Source: Dyadobacter soli (GTDB taxonomy: Bacteria; Bacteroidota; Bacteroidia; Cytophagales; Spirosomataceae). Taken from it: a stretch of 64,000 nucleotides of DNA. A program made the translations under genes and the position numbers. The DNA lies in the NCBI RefSeq assembly GCF_900101885.1, contig NZ_FNAN01000013.1:124001-188000 (forward strand), read 5' to 3'. A model generated the notes under the pieces. The model searched no databases. It was not told the origin of the DNA and was given only the letters and a program-made list of their open reading frames with translations. Below, piece by piece: positions 42,663 to 51,700 of the stretch (its first letter is position 1; each line of letters begins with the position of its first letter).

Positions 42663-45356
42663 TCAGTTCACAGACGGAGCAAAGTAGGTGAGATTGACAT
42701 AATTGTCTGTCTTGAATAGCACTGGCCGGGCTCCATTCAAAACCACATTTCCTTTACTAACGACAATACCGTCGTCAAAAGTAGTGATTTGGGCCGGCCC
42801 GAGCGAGCCTGCCCCGGTTCTCAATTGCAGGTTCGAGTAGACAATGCTGTTAAAAAGCATCCATGGCGCCGAACCTGCATTCAGTATTGCAGAGCTATAT
42901 CCGGAGGGCAAGTTTCTTCCAATTGAACAATTATAGATTTGATAAAAGAACGATTTCGCTCCGCCGCTCGTGCTGGCGCCATTCGTGGATAAAAGGTCCA
43001 CATTTTCCAACGCAAACTTCCAACAGGCGTCCGCATCCACCTGCGTGGAAAAGCCGGTACTGTTCCGAACGGTAACCTCGTAGTCAAATACCGAGTCGGC
43101 GGACATTTTCGATTTTTCACGAGAGGCAATTCTGATCGTAGCGACGGAGTCGAACCCCTGGGGCCGGAACGGTTGGTCAACAATCAAAATAATGGGTTTC
43201 CTGGTTACGGATATATTTTCCTTGCGGACAGCAAGATAAGCCGCGGTAGTGACACTAGTCGGGTTGCCACCGGAGATCGCCACATTATTGGCTATTTCCA
43301 GTCGTTCGGTAATGTATTTGCCATTTTCGAAAATACTTGTGATGCCGCGATAGATAATCAATTGTTTGTCAAGGTTCGGATTGACCATGCGATTATTTTT
43401 GATGGAGACAAATTTGGGATGTTCCAGCGCCCTGGTAAATGTGTTTCCGTAAGCCAATCCGCTCGAAAAGGCACCAAGAAGGTTAGGGTTGGCGGCACCC
43501 TGGGAAATCTCAATGTAGTTGTCCTCGGCAATCCACGAACCGCGTATTTCCGGAGTGGTTGCAGACATGCTACTGATTGACCAGCAATTGTAAATCTTGC
43601 AGTTTCTGATTTCGATATCCCCGCCTGCGACGCTCACACCGGTGGTCGATCCGTTTTTGCTGTAAATCCTGCTGTTAGTGACTTTCATCCCATGGCACCA
43701 GTGGGCGTCCAGCGGTTGCAGAAACACCGTAGTTCCGACATCGTCCGCACCATGAAGAATACAGTCGTCAATAAACACTTCGGTTGCATAAGCGGCCATA
43801 ATCGTATGTTTGCATTCGTCGATATGACATCGGTTAAATTTGACATCGTAGACATCCGTCAGATTGAAACCATAGCCGAGCCTCGCCTGACTTCCACCGT
43901 TCCCATCGTCGTTGAAGCCACTTACATGACAATCGTTGAAAGTGATATTATATCCGTTTTGGACGGTTACTCCAATGTATCCCTTGTGGGGCTGATCTTT
44001 ATTGACAAGCCGGAGACCGTTCATCGTAACATGACTTCGTGTGGTGCTAAGGGGTGTCTGTCCATAAAAGATAGATTCTGCCTCGATGTTCAACCCATTG
44101 ATAGTGATGGGTTTTTCTTCCGGAAATACGCGGATTTCCAAATGCGCAATGTCCGTATAGGTTTCCTGCAAAGGGGCATCGAAATTCCCCTCGTCATCCA
44201 GCAAATGAATCAGTTGCCGCTTGTAGTAGGGGCTGACGGCGACGCCATCCCCGAAGCGATTGATCATTACCTCGGCCGTACTGCGTAGAAGCACAGTGGC
44301 CCCTTTGAAACCGGTAATACCGAGTTTACGACTGCCCTTGGTAAGTCCGCCAGGATTAGTGTGATCTAATGTATCCACGGGTTCAGTACGCGCAATACTA
44401 ATCGCTGAGGTGGATTTATTCATCAGGATAGTAGCCTTTGACTCTACGTCGGTGTAAAACGTTACTTTGCTATTGACGCGATACTGTTCTTTGGGCAGGT
44501 ACAAGGTTTTGCCAAGTTTTTTGGCCGCGATCGCTGCCGCATTAAGTGCTTGGGTATCGTCGGCAACGCCGTCACCAACGGTACCGAACCAGCGGACATC
44601 GATAAACCGGTCGATGGCTCTCACATAATGCCGGCTATTTCTCGCAATCACTACCAACGCGCCGTCATCGGGATCGGTATTCAATGAATCATAAAGGAAC
44701 TTGCCGCTTTTTGGGCCGTGGACGATCTCCACGACATCTTCTTCCTCGCCCCAACCTTCTCTTAGGCTGTCCATTCTTACGTAAGGTACGCGTTGCGGGT
44801 TCAGTTGCATGGTGAACATCTCCCTTTTCGAGTCGCGCTGATCCGAGGCAGCCTTTATCGAGAACGGTAGGCTTTCGACGTAGACCAGCTGACTGGAATT
44901 GTTGGCCTTGTCGCTCCCACGCAGCAATATGAATTTGCCGGAAGGAACCTGTGAGGTAAACTTCCCTTTCAGCTGATAAATAACCGAAGGATTACTGGCG
45001 GTTAACGTCGTTCCAACAAAATCGGAATAATTTCCCCCGGTTTGGACGAAGCCATCCGGCAAGACGATTTTAATGCGAAAAGCATAACTTTCTTTGAAAA
45101 CAAACATGATGCTTTCATTGACCGGAAGCAGTTGTGCCTTGACAACGATTTCCATCTCTTCATTCAGCTTCACCTGATTCGTCGTCGTTTCAAATGAGAA
45201 CTTGATTGGGTCGATGCTTAAAGCGTCATGGTCGGGTATGCTGGCAGCCGCAAAGAAGGACAGATTGCAAAAAATGCAAATCAAAAGGAATAACTTGGAG
45301 AAATGGAGACATTGAGTACGAGCGCGCTCCGATCGGCGCATCTTGCAGTAAAGCAT
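42663..45356 (-). CDS. pectate-lyase-3-fold right-handed beta-helix protein
   Basis: About 897 residues with signal peptide (LFLLICIFCNLSFFAAAS). An N-terminal beta-sandwich region (FETTTNQVKLNEEMEIVVKA) is followed by the Pectate_lyase_3 start motif WFGTVGDGVADDTQALNAAA and LPKEQYRVNSKVTF, and then a long right-handed beta-helix of short Asn-rich turns (VTMNGLRLVN, NITFNDCHVSGFN, IFIDDCILHGADDVG-like). Such proteins are polysaccharide lyases, epimerases or tailspike-like depolymerases; active residues could not be assigned. Start is uncertain (45356 or 45341); the longer frame to 45452 overlaps the next gene and is unlikely. No PUL partners are adjacent. Confidence 0.8.
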   Translation of the reverse strand: MLYCKMRRSERARTQCLHFSKLFLLICIFCNLSFFAAASIPDHDALSIDPIKFSFETTTNQVKLNEEMEIVVKAQLLPVNESIMFVFKESYAFRIKIVLPDGFVQTGGNYSDFVGTTLTASNPSVIYQLKGKFTSQVPSGKFILLRGSDKANNSSQLVYVESLPFSIKAASDQRDSKREMFTMQLNPQRVPYVRMDSLREGWGEEEDVVEIVHGPKSGKFLYDSLNTDPDDGALVVIARNSRHYVRAIDRFIDVRWFGTVGDGVADDTQALNAAAIAAKKLGKTLYLPKEQYRVNSKVTFYTDVESKATILMNKSTSAISIARTEPVDTLDHTNPGGLTKGSRKLGITGFKGATVLLRSTAEVMINRFGDGVAVSPYYKRQLIHLLDDEGNFDAPLQETYTDIAHLEIRVFPEEKPITINGLNIEAESIFYGQTPLSTTRSHVTMNGLRLVNKDQPHKGYIGVTVQNGYNITFNDCHVSGFNDDGNGGSQARLGYGFNLTDVYDVKFNRCHIDECKHTIMAAYATEVFIDDCILHGADDVGTTVFLQPLDAHWCHGMKVTNSRIYSKNGSTTGVSVAGGDIEIRNCKIYNCWSISSMSATTPEIRGSWIAEDNYIEISQGAANPNLLGAFSSGLAYGNTFTRALEHPKFVSIKNNRMVNPNLDKQLIIYRGITSIFENGKYITERLEIANNVAISGGNPTSVTTAAYLAVRKENISVTRKPIILIVDQPFRPQGFDSVATIRIASREKSKMSADSVFDYEVTVRNSTGFSTQVDADACWKFALENVDLLSTNGASTSGGAKSFFYQIYNCSIGRNLPSGYSSAILNAGSAPWMLFNSIVYSNLQLRTGAGSLGPAQITTFDDGIVVSKGNVVLNGARPVLFKTDNYVNLTYFAPSVN

Positions 45357-45399
45357 GTTGAGTAAAACGTTTTGATAGTTGAGTAATCTTTTTGAATAA

Positions 45400-45843
45400 T
45401 CAGGGAGCAGGATTCGCCTTCTCATAACTCGCCTTGGCCTTCCCATAGGCATAGTCCAGAAACCCTTTCAGCTGCGGATAGCTGCCTTCTGAGGGATTCA
45501 CAATGCTTACCCAGTACATTGTCCCGTAAAAAGGATGCGGAAATAATGTGTCCTCCCGGGTAAAATCGATGCCGGAACCGGTATACCCGCCGATTCCCGG
45601 TTTTGAGGGTATCGAGCCGAACAAATGCTGAAAAATGGGTTTGTCGATACCAATGTTGAGTCGGTAAAAGCCGTCGCGATCGAGGTTGGACACGCTGTCG
45701 AAATCATTGTCGCTTGTGACGATGGTGGCAAATGGGAACTTCTCTTCCTCACGGTACATGAAAAAAAAGTCGCCATTCGCTTCGACCTCGCGCACGCTTT
45801 CAAATTCCGTCCGGATCCGGTTTCTAATGGTTGTGAGCTGCAT
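45400..45843 (-). CDS. DUF6194-family protein
   Basis: A 147-residue protein beginning MQLTTIRNRIRTEF. The conserved pattern includes GDFFFMYREEEKFPFATIVT, DGFYRLNIGIDKPIFQHLFG, DTLFPHPFYGTMYWVSIVNP and a C-terminal helix. It matches what I recall of DUF6194, small cytosolic proteins of unknown function with MmcQ/YjbR-like features. The ATG at 45843 is chosen; the longer frame to 46212 would run antisense through the HxlR gene. It is divergent from that regulator with operator-like repeats between, so it is the likely target. Confidence 0.75.
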   Translation of the reverse strand: MQLTTIRNRIRTEFESVREVEANGDFFFMYREEEKFPFATIVTSDNDFDSVSNLDRDGFYRLNIGIDKPIFQHLFGSIPSKPGIGGYTGSGIDFTREDTLFPHPFYGTMYWVSIVNPSEGSYPQLKGFLDYAYGKAKASYEKANPAP

Positions 45844-45884
45844 AACAAGATGGTTTGGTTCGTGCGAAGTTGCCCGCATCCGTT

Positions 45885-45898
45885 TACTTTTGCAAGTA
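45885..45898. promoter_or_regulatory. TACTT-N4-AAGTA palindrome overlapping a -7 element
   Basis: TACTTTTGCAAGTA is a 14-bp near-palindrome whose first eight bases (TACTTTTG, 45885-45892) are also an exact Bacteroidetes -7 element for the HxlR gene. The sequence resembles the YodB-type HxlR operator of Bacillus (TACT-N7-AGTA). Confidence 0.65.
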
Positions 45899-45910
45899 GT
45901 TATCCTTTTG

Positions 45911-45931
45911 TTACTTAGGGTTAAAAAGTAA
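45911..45931. promoter_or_regulatory. second HxlR-type half-site pair
   Basis: TTACTT (45911-45916) and AAGTAA (45926-45931) form an inverted repeat with a 9-base spacer, 24 bases before the HxlR ATG. It has the same half-sites as the palindrome at 45885, so the two may bind the same regulator. Confidence 0.55.
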
Positions 45932-45955
45932 AGCTTTGTTGGTTTACAGATTGTT

Positions 45956-46279
45956 ATGATCAAAGAAAAAGCAGAATTACAAGCCGATGAATGTCCGTTC
46001 CAGGCCGCGATGGATCTGCTTTCGGGCAAATGGACGATGTCGATCATCAACAACCTCATGGCAGGCACCCTGCGGTTCAAGCAGCTCGAACGCGCTGTAA
46101 CGGGGATTAATACACGCATGTTGGTGAAAGAATTGAAACTCCTTGAATCGAAAGGGCTGGTGCATCGGCAGGCATACGCCACTGTGCCGCCGACGGTCGA
46201 ATATAGCCTCACCGAGAGAGGACGGTTGTTGCAACCGGTGATCGTGGCGGTTCAGGAATGGTCGGTGAGGGAGATGTGA
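45956..46279 (+). CDS. HxlR-family transcriptional regulator
   Basis: A 107-residue winged-helix protein with the family core CPFQAAMDLLSGKWTMSII, GTLRFKQLERAVTGINTRML, ELKLLESKGLVHRQAYA and VEYSLTERG. A cysteine (C13) precedes the core, in the place used by the redox- and quinone-sensing members YodB and HypR. It is divergent from the DUF6194 gene and flanked by matching half-sites, so autoregulation and control of that gene are likely. Confidence 0.92.
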   Translation: MIKEKAELQADECPFQAAMDLLSGKWTMSIINNLMAGTLRFKQLERAVTGINTRMLVKELKLLESKGLVHRQAYATVPPTVEYSLTERGRLLQPVIVAVQEWSVREM

Positions 46280-46282
46280 TGG

Positions 46283-46300
46283 ATAGCAAATATTTGCTAT
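46283..46300. promoter_or_regulatory. 18-bp perfect palindrome
   Basis: ATAGCAAATATTTGCTAT is a perfect palindrome without a spacer. It lies four bases after the HxlR stop and 70 bases before the T9SS-cargo gene. An operator is likelier than a terminator because there is no loop. Confidence 0.55.
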
Positions 46301-46369
46301 TGTAGCACCCTTGCCGTTGTGGTTGTTTTACGTGCTGATTTCAATGTAAAACAAACGCCCCGACACCCT

Positions 46370-47764
46370 ATGCCCACTTTAATATTACTTCTGCAACGTT
46401 CGATGGCCTCGATAGCGACGCTGCTATTCTCGCTGTCCGCAACGATTTCACTGGCCCAGGCTGTGAACGACTCACCTACCAGACTGATAAATCTCGTTGT
46501 GCTTTCCAGGCCCCAGGAAACGAGTACTAACACGGGATTTGCTTTGTTTTCTTCGAATGCACAGGTCATCGCCGCATTTAATAAGGGCCGGCGGTTCGAG
46601 GAGGCCGCTTTCGGTTTTCCAGCCAATTCCCTGGGAATCTTTTCGCTTCCGGCAGGTTACGATTCCTTTACCCCGGCGCAACGTGCCTTGTACATTATCA
46701 ATGGGGAAAGAACGGCCAGAGCAGGTTTCGACTATGGCAACGGGCCCGTTCTCGGTAAGCCGCTGGAAGGTGTGGAGACAACCTTATGCGATATTGCCGC
46801 GAAACAGGCGTTTTTTGTGGATTCAACCAAAATTTTCACTTCTATCGGCCCGGACGGAAGTACCGGAATTGAAAGGATCCTGGCGGCTTTTGGGACCAAT
46901 TGCGTGGAATTGTTGGGACGGGCCGGAAGCTACTATACCGGGGGTTCCTTGGGCTACGCTGTTGAGAATGCTATTTTCGAATGGCTGTACAGAGATGGCG
47001 CCAGCGGCGGGAATCGGATGCTAATGCTATTGCAAACCAGGGGCGTTCTGGAATTCAGAGAAGGCTCACCGATGCCCGTGGTCGGGTTTAAGGATAACCA
47101 CGGTGCCGCAGGCAGCGAGGGGTTTCTGGGGATTGGTGTCAGTCATGGCGTGGTGGTACTGGAAATCATCGATCCGGGCAGACGCACCGACTGTGCATTT
47201 TCCGTCGAACAAAACCCGCTGCCCGTGCACCTGATTTCCTGGAACGGCATTTACGAGACCAATACTATTAAGCTCGATTGGGAAACGGCATGGGAGGAAA
47301 ACTCGGACTACTTCCTGGTGCAGCGGAGCACGGACCTCAAAACTTTCCAAACGCTCACCAAAGTAGCTTCAAAAGGCACAACCCGCGATCAGCAGCGCTA
47401 CGAATGGGTCGATACAGACCCACGGGCAGGTATCAATTATTACCGCCTTGTGCAGACCGACGTCGACGAAACGACTGAAACTTCACGGATAATAGCTGTC
47501 CGGAACGATATGCAAGCGAACGAAAACCTGGCTGTATATCCCAATCCATCGCATTCAGGTGAGGCATTTCGCGTTAAAGCGCCTGGCAATGCGGGAAATA
47601 TCGCCCTTTACGACATCGTCGGGCGGGAATGTGCGATTGTTGTCTCCGCTGAGAGCGAGGGAGAGCTGATAGTAAAGCCGACGGAGGCATTGCCGGCCGG
47701 GATGTATTCGCTGATTGTCGTGGAGAACGGGCGCAAGCGGCACGGGCGGGTGTTTGTGAAATAA
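46370..47764 (+). CDS. secreted CAP-like protein with T9SS C-terminal sorting domain
   Basis: A 464-residue protein. A signal peptide ends near ISLAQA. Residues about 90-260 resemble the CAP/SCP domain (RALYIINGERTARAG, AAKQAFFVDSTKIFTSIGPD, and SEGFLGIGVSHG), though several expected His/Glu residues are hard to place. A linker region has a fibronectin-like stretch (SWNGIYETNTIKLDWETA, YFLVQRSTDLKTFQTL), and the last 80 residues are a type IX secretion sorting domain (VYPNPSHSGEAFRV, IALYDIVGRE, PAGMYSLIVV). It should be exported across the outer membrane. The ATG at 46370 gives a good signal peptide; another at 46403 is possible. Confidence 0.8.
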   Translation: MPTLILLLQRSMASIATLLFSLSATISLAQAVNDSPTRLINLVVLSRPQETSTNTGFALFSSNAQVIAAFNKGRRFEEAAFGFPANSLGIFSLPAGYDSFTPAQRALYIINGERTARAGFDYGNGPVLGKPLEGVETTLCDIAAKQAFFVDSTKIFTSIGPDGSTGIERILAAFGTNCVELLGRAGSYYTGGSLGYAVENAIFEWLYRDGASGGNRMLMLLQTRGVLEFREGSPMPVVGFKDNHGAAGSEGFLGIGVSHGVVVLEIIDPGRRTDCAFSVEQNPLPVHLISWNGIYETNTIKLDWETAWEENSDYFLVQRSTDLKTFQTLTKVASKGTTRDQQRYEWVDTDPRAGINYYRLVQTDVDETTETSRIIAVRNDMQANENLAVYPNPSHSGEAFRVKAPGNAGNIALYDIVGRECAIVVSAESEGELIVKPTEALPAGMYSLIVVENGRKRHGRVFVK

Positions 47765-47766
47765 AA

Positions 47767-47804
47767 AGCATTAGTACAACACCATCACGAGTTGCGCTAA
47801 TGCT
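47767..47804. terminator. hairpin between converging genes
   Basis: AGCATTAG (47767-47774) pairs with CTAATGCT (47797-47804), and inner CAAC/GTTG (47777-47780, 47791-47794) extends the stem. It lies just after the T9SS gene stop and before the end of the convergent gene at 47822. Confidence 0.7.
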
Positions 47805-47821
47805 CTCAATAAATATAGCAT

Positions 47822-48607
47822 TTAACCAATATCGATCCCCGCGATAAAATCGGTTGCCTTCAACCCAAGTTTCGTCTGAACCGCGTCGCGGATTGTGGCG
47901 TACGTGGTTTCATCGAGCGTACCCACGCGCGAGCAGAATTCGAGCGTGGTTTTGCTTTTGGATGATTTGAAGAAAAGGATTTGCTTGATGGTATCCGACG
48001 ATGTGATCAGGAAAGTGCCCAGCTGTAATGCGACGGTATCGTTTACTTCTTTGGCGATCCCGATCTGGAATGCGCCTTTTGTGGCAGTATGTGTGTTTTT
48101 CTCAAATGCGATGAATTTGCCGCTGGTGTCGCTGAGGCCTTTGATGGCGTCCAGCGTTTTGGTCACGAGCGGTACGAGTGCGGAACCGCCGACAGCGCTG
48201 GCAACCAGGTCGATAATGGCTTTGTCCACTTCGATCGTGGCGCCTTCCGAAGTGAATGGTGTGAAACTGGCAGATTGAAATGCCCAGCCGATGTTGCTCA
48301 GCACATTGATAAACTCGTCATACCATTCTTTGATCTGATCTTCCTCGGGAAACTTCTTGTTCGCCGCCAGCTGGGCCAAAAGCACCGAATGCAGTACGTC
48401 CTGCCGGCGCTGATCCGACACTTCCGATACAAAGGAGACGAGGCTTTTATCGTTCATAAACGACTGCTCTACATCCGTTTGGGTTTCGATTTCGGCGGGT
48501 GTAAGATCCCTCGAAAGTATTTCGCGCTCGCTCTCGCTGATGAACGATTCCCTGGAATTTTGAAGTGTAAGTTCTTTAATGTACCTCTTTGGGTCGATGT
48601 CTTCCAT
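47822..48607 (-). CDS. uncharacterised protein next to the caspase genes
   Basis: A 261-residue protein I do not recognise. The first 110 residues look helical and charged (RYIKELTLQNSRESF, SDQRRQDVLHSVLLAQLAA). Residues 130-148 are the most hydrophobic stretch (AIIDLVASAVGGSALVPLV), and the C-terminal half looks beta-rich (TKGAFQIGIAKEV, VALQLGTFLITSSDTIKQIL). There is no signal peptide. It is divergent from the amidase-caspase-SGNH gene, 163 bases apart, which suggests joint regulation. A membrane-acting effector or caspase substrate is possible, but nothing in the sequence proves it; it does not look like a bacterial gasdermin. Confidence 0.7.
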   Translation of the reverse strand: MEDIDPKRYIKELTLQNSRESFISESEREILSRDLTPAEIETQTDVEQSFMNDKSLVSFVSEVSDQRRQDVLHSVLLAQLAANKKFPEEDQIKEWYDEFINVLSNIGWAFQSASFTPFTSEGATIEVDKAIIDLVASAVGGSALVPLVTKTLDAIKGLSDTSGKFIAFEKNTHTATKGAFQIGIAKEVNDTVALQLGTFLITSSDTIKQILFFKSSKSKTTLEFCSRVGTLDETTYATIRDAVQTKLGLKATDFIAGIDIG

Positions 48608-48770
48608 TTTTGGCGATAGTGTTAAAAGTTTACGGTATTTAATGCGTCGGGGTAAGTTAGAAAGATAGGACTATTTCTACGAAACCATTGAATAAATGGA
48701 GAGGAAAATGTTTCATAATGGCCCTCGTTTTTGGTAAATCGCCTCCGTCTCAACTTTATTCTTCTCACCC

Positions 48771-51700
48771 ATGCGCTACGACACGCTCGCTGCCGACGAG
48801 GCGGCATTCAAAAACCGGACCGATTATACGTTTACGCCATTTGCGATGCCCGTGCAGGGGGAAGACCTCACATTGCGCGGTGTGTTTTGCAAGCCCAAGA
48901 GCCGTTCGGGCTACTTCAACACGCCGGAGCCGCCGCATAACAAGCAGCGGATCGTGCTCCATTTCACGGCCGGCAACCTGAGCGGCGGCATCAATACCCT
49001 TACGACGCAGAACTTCCGGGTGTCGGTGCCGTTTGTGATCGCCCGCGATGGTACTATTTATCAGCTGTTTCCGTCGAAAGACTGGTCGGGGCACATTGGC
49101 GCGGGCATTGGCAACGCGGGTACGGGCAATGCGCAGGACAAGGTGACGATCGCGATCGAGATCATCAACTATGGCTACCTGGTCGAGCGCGGCGCTAATC
49201 TGGAAACGATTTACTCGCGGCCGAAGGACAATCCCGGCCGCATCGACCTGTATTGCCCGCTGACACAGACGGACGCCTATCAAAAACTGAATGTTCCGTT
49301 CCGCGACCAGAAGTACTATGCTTCCTATACGCAGAAACAATACGAAAGCCTGATCATCCTGCTGCGGTTTCTGACCAAAAAATACAATATCCCGCGCCAG
49401 TTTCTCAGCGAGTCGGTGCGCTACCAGGGCACGCAGGATGTGTTGTCGTTCAAGGGCATTGTTTCGCACGTCAACTACCGCACCGGCGGCAAGTGGGACC
49501 TCGGGCCTGCGTTCGACTGGCAGCAGGTGATCTCGGGTGTGCAGGCGCAGGCCTACCAGCCCGCGAGCGCTACCCGCGAGGCTTTGGTGGCAGAAGATGG
49601 GCTGGTTACCGATGAAACTGCGCTTGAAACGCAATCGACCGAAGCGAGAGGCGTGGAAGTGGCCCCGCCGGAGGATTTTGAATCGCATTTCAATAACGAG
49701 GAAGGCGCAGCTGCAAAGCCCAATTTGCATGCATTGATCGTTGGGATCGATGCCTATGAAGACCAGGTGGTACTGAACCGCAAAGTAGCATTCCCCAAAC
49801 TCCGGGGCTGCGTGGCAGACGCGACGAAAATAAAGCGTTACCTGGAAAACGACTCGTCGTTCGATGAGCGACACATTCAGTTTTTGACTAACCAGAAAGC
49901 CACGAAAGCGGAGATCGTGAAGGCATTCAAAGAGCTTGGAAAGGCCGGGAAGGACGATGTGATCGTGTTTTACTATTCCGGGCACGGCACGCAGGAGCTG
50001 GCCGATACGGCCGTTTGGACAGCAGAGCAGGACGGTAAGCTGGAATGCCTCGTGAGTTACTACGACGAGGAACATGATAACGATTACCTGGTGTCGGACA
50101 AGGAATTGCGGTACCTGATCAGGGAGGTTTCCAAAAATGGGGCGCATATTACCGTCATTTCGGATTGCTGCCATTCGGGCGATAATACCCGTAATGCAGG
50201 GCTGATCAAATCGACTTACGAGCAGGTGATCGAGCGGCGCATTCCTTATGCTTTTCCCCAGCGGACCTGGGAGAAATTCATTTTCAGCGGAGAGCTTTCC
50301 CCGGATGATTTTGCGGGCAAACACATCGATGCGGTACTGCCGCCGGCCAGGCACGTGAGCCTTTCCGCCTGCGAGTCGGACGAGTCGGCGGTGGAGGTGA
50401 GTGGGGAAGGGGTTTTTACCAAATACCTGATCAAATCCCTTGAAGCATCGGGCGGGCAGCTTTCCTATGCCGCATTGCACGGCCGTGTGAAGCAAATGCT
50501 CAACAACGCATTCGAGCAAACGCCCGTGATGTACATTCCGCCCGCATTTCACCTGGATCTTGCATTAAACAATGTGTTCAACAAGCCGGGAGGCGGCGGC
50601 AATGCTACCTACGCCGACGTGATCCGCGACGGGGCCAGCAACTGGGTGCTGCAACGGGGCGCCGTGCACGGTATCGGTCGGGCGACGAGCGGGATCACCG
50701 TGCGCGACGACGAGAAGGTATTTGAAGCCAAGGTGCGGTCGGTAGGAGCCGATACCACCATTCTCTCATTCGATAATGCGGTGGAATCGGAGCTCGATAC
50801 GACCAAAGTTTACAAAGGATTTGTAGAAGGCTTGATGAGCCAGCAATTGAAAATCCATCTTAATAATGTAGATAATATCTTGACGGATAGTCTTTTGTTG
50901 ACTGAAAAGTTAATGGCTGAAATTCCTTCGCAAGCCAGGCTGGAAGCGAAGGAAGCGGACGCGGATTATACATTATCGTTCCGGAATGGCCGTGCCGTTC
51001 TGACAAAACCTTTTGATACTTTTCGTCCGGTCGTGGAGCAGATCGAGCTGGATTCGGAAGCATTTGCCGGTGAATTGGTGAAAGATCTCAAACACATTTC
51101 GAACTGGCATTTCCTGAAAAACCTGCGGAACGATGCCGCCGCAGGAACGCCGTTGCGGATCGAAGTGAGCGATAGTACCGGGCAACAGATACCGTCCGAT
51201 AAAGACGTGGTGAGATTGAATTATCAGAAGCTGGACGGCGAATGGGGGGGAAGTATCAAAATCAAAATCACCAATACCAGCACCCGTAAGCTGTATTGCT
51301 GCTGCGTATTTCTGGATGCCGGCTTCGGTGCATCGCTCGGTTTGCTGGATCCGATCGTCACGCCATTGGATCCGAATGCTTCCAAAGAGCTGACATACAA
51401 TGACGAAACCACCATTCCGATTTCGCTGGATAGTTATGTACAGTTGTATAATTGGCCTAAAAACGCTGAATACCTGCAATTTATCATCAGCGCCGAGGAC
51501 TTGTCGAATATCGAAGAGCTGGCGCTCGAAAGCCTGCCTGCGCCTTTTACGGTGAGTAAAAAAGGGTCGAGCCGGGGTATCGGGGCGAGTGTGAAGGAGA
51601 CTGACAAAAGTCTGGCGGCAAGCTGGTCGACGCAGTTGCTGAAATTGGAATACATTAATCCCGAATACAACATTGTAGCAGAAGACGATCTTGCGGCCAT

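Noticed and set aside
45400..46212. Long version (270 residues) of the DUF6194 gene
   Set aside because: The extension would be antisense to the HxlR gene and through its operator. Homology starts at 45843.
47822..48607. Bacterial gasdermin
   Set aside because: Length is similar, but there is no N-terminal Cys for palmitoylation and no gasdermin-like beta-sheet pattern or C-terminal release peptide that I can recognise.
48608..48770. Promoters between the unknown gene and the triple-fusion gene
   Set aside because: A TTTG and CAACTTTA-like pair occurs but with wrong spacing and two mismatches; not enough to call.
48765..50552. 595-residue open frame on the minus strand
   Set aside because: It is antisense to the amidase-caspase gene, has no recognisable domain and arises from GC-rich codons. 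The plus-strand protein has intact motifs.
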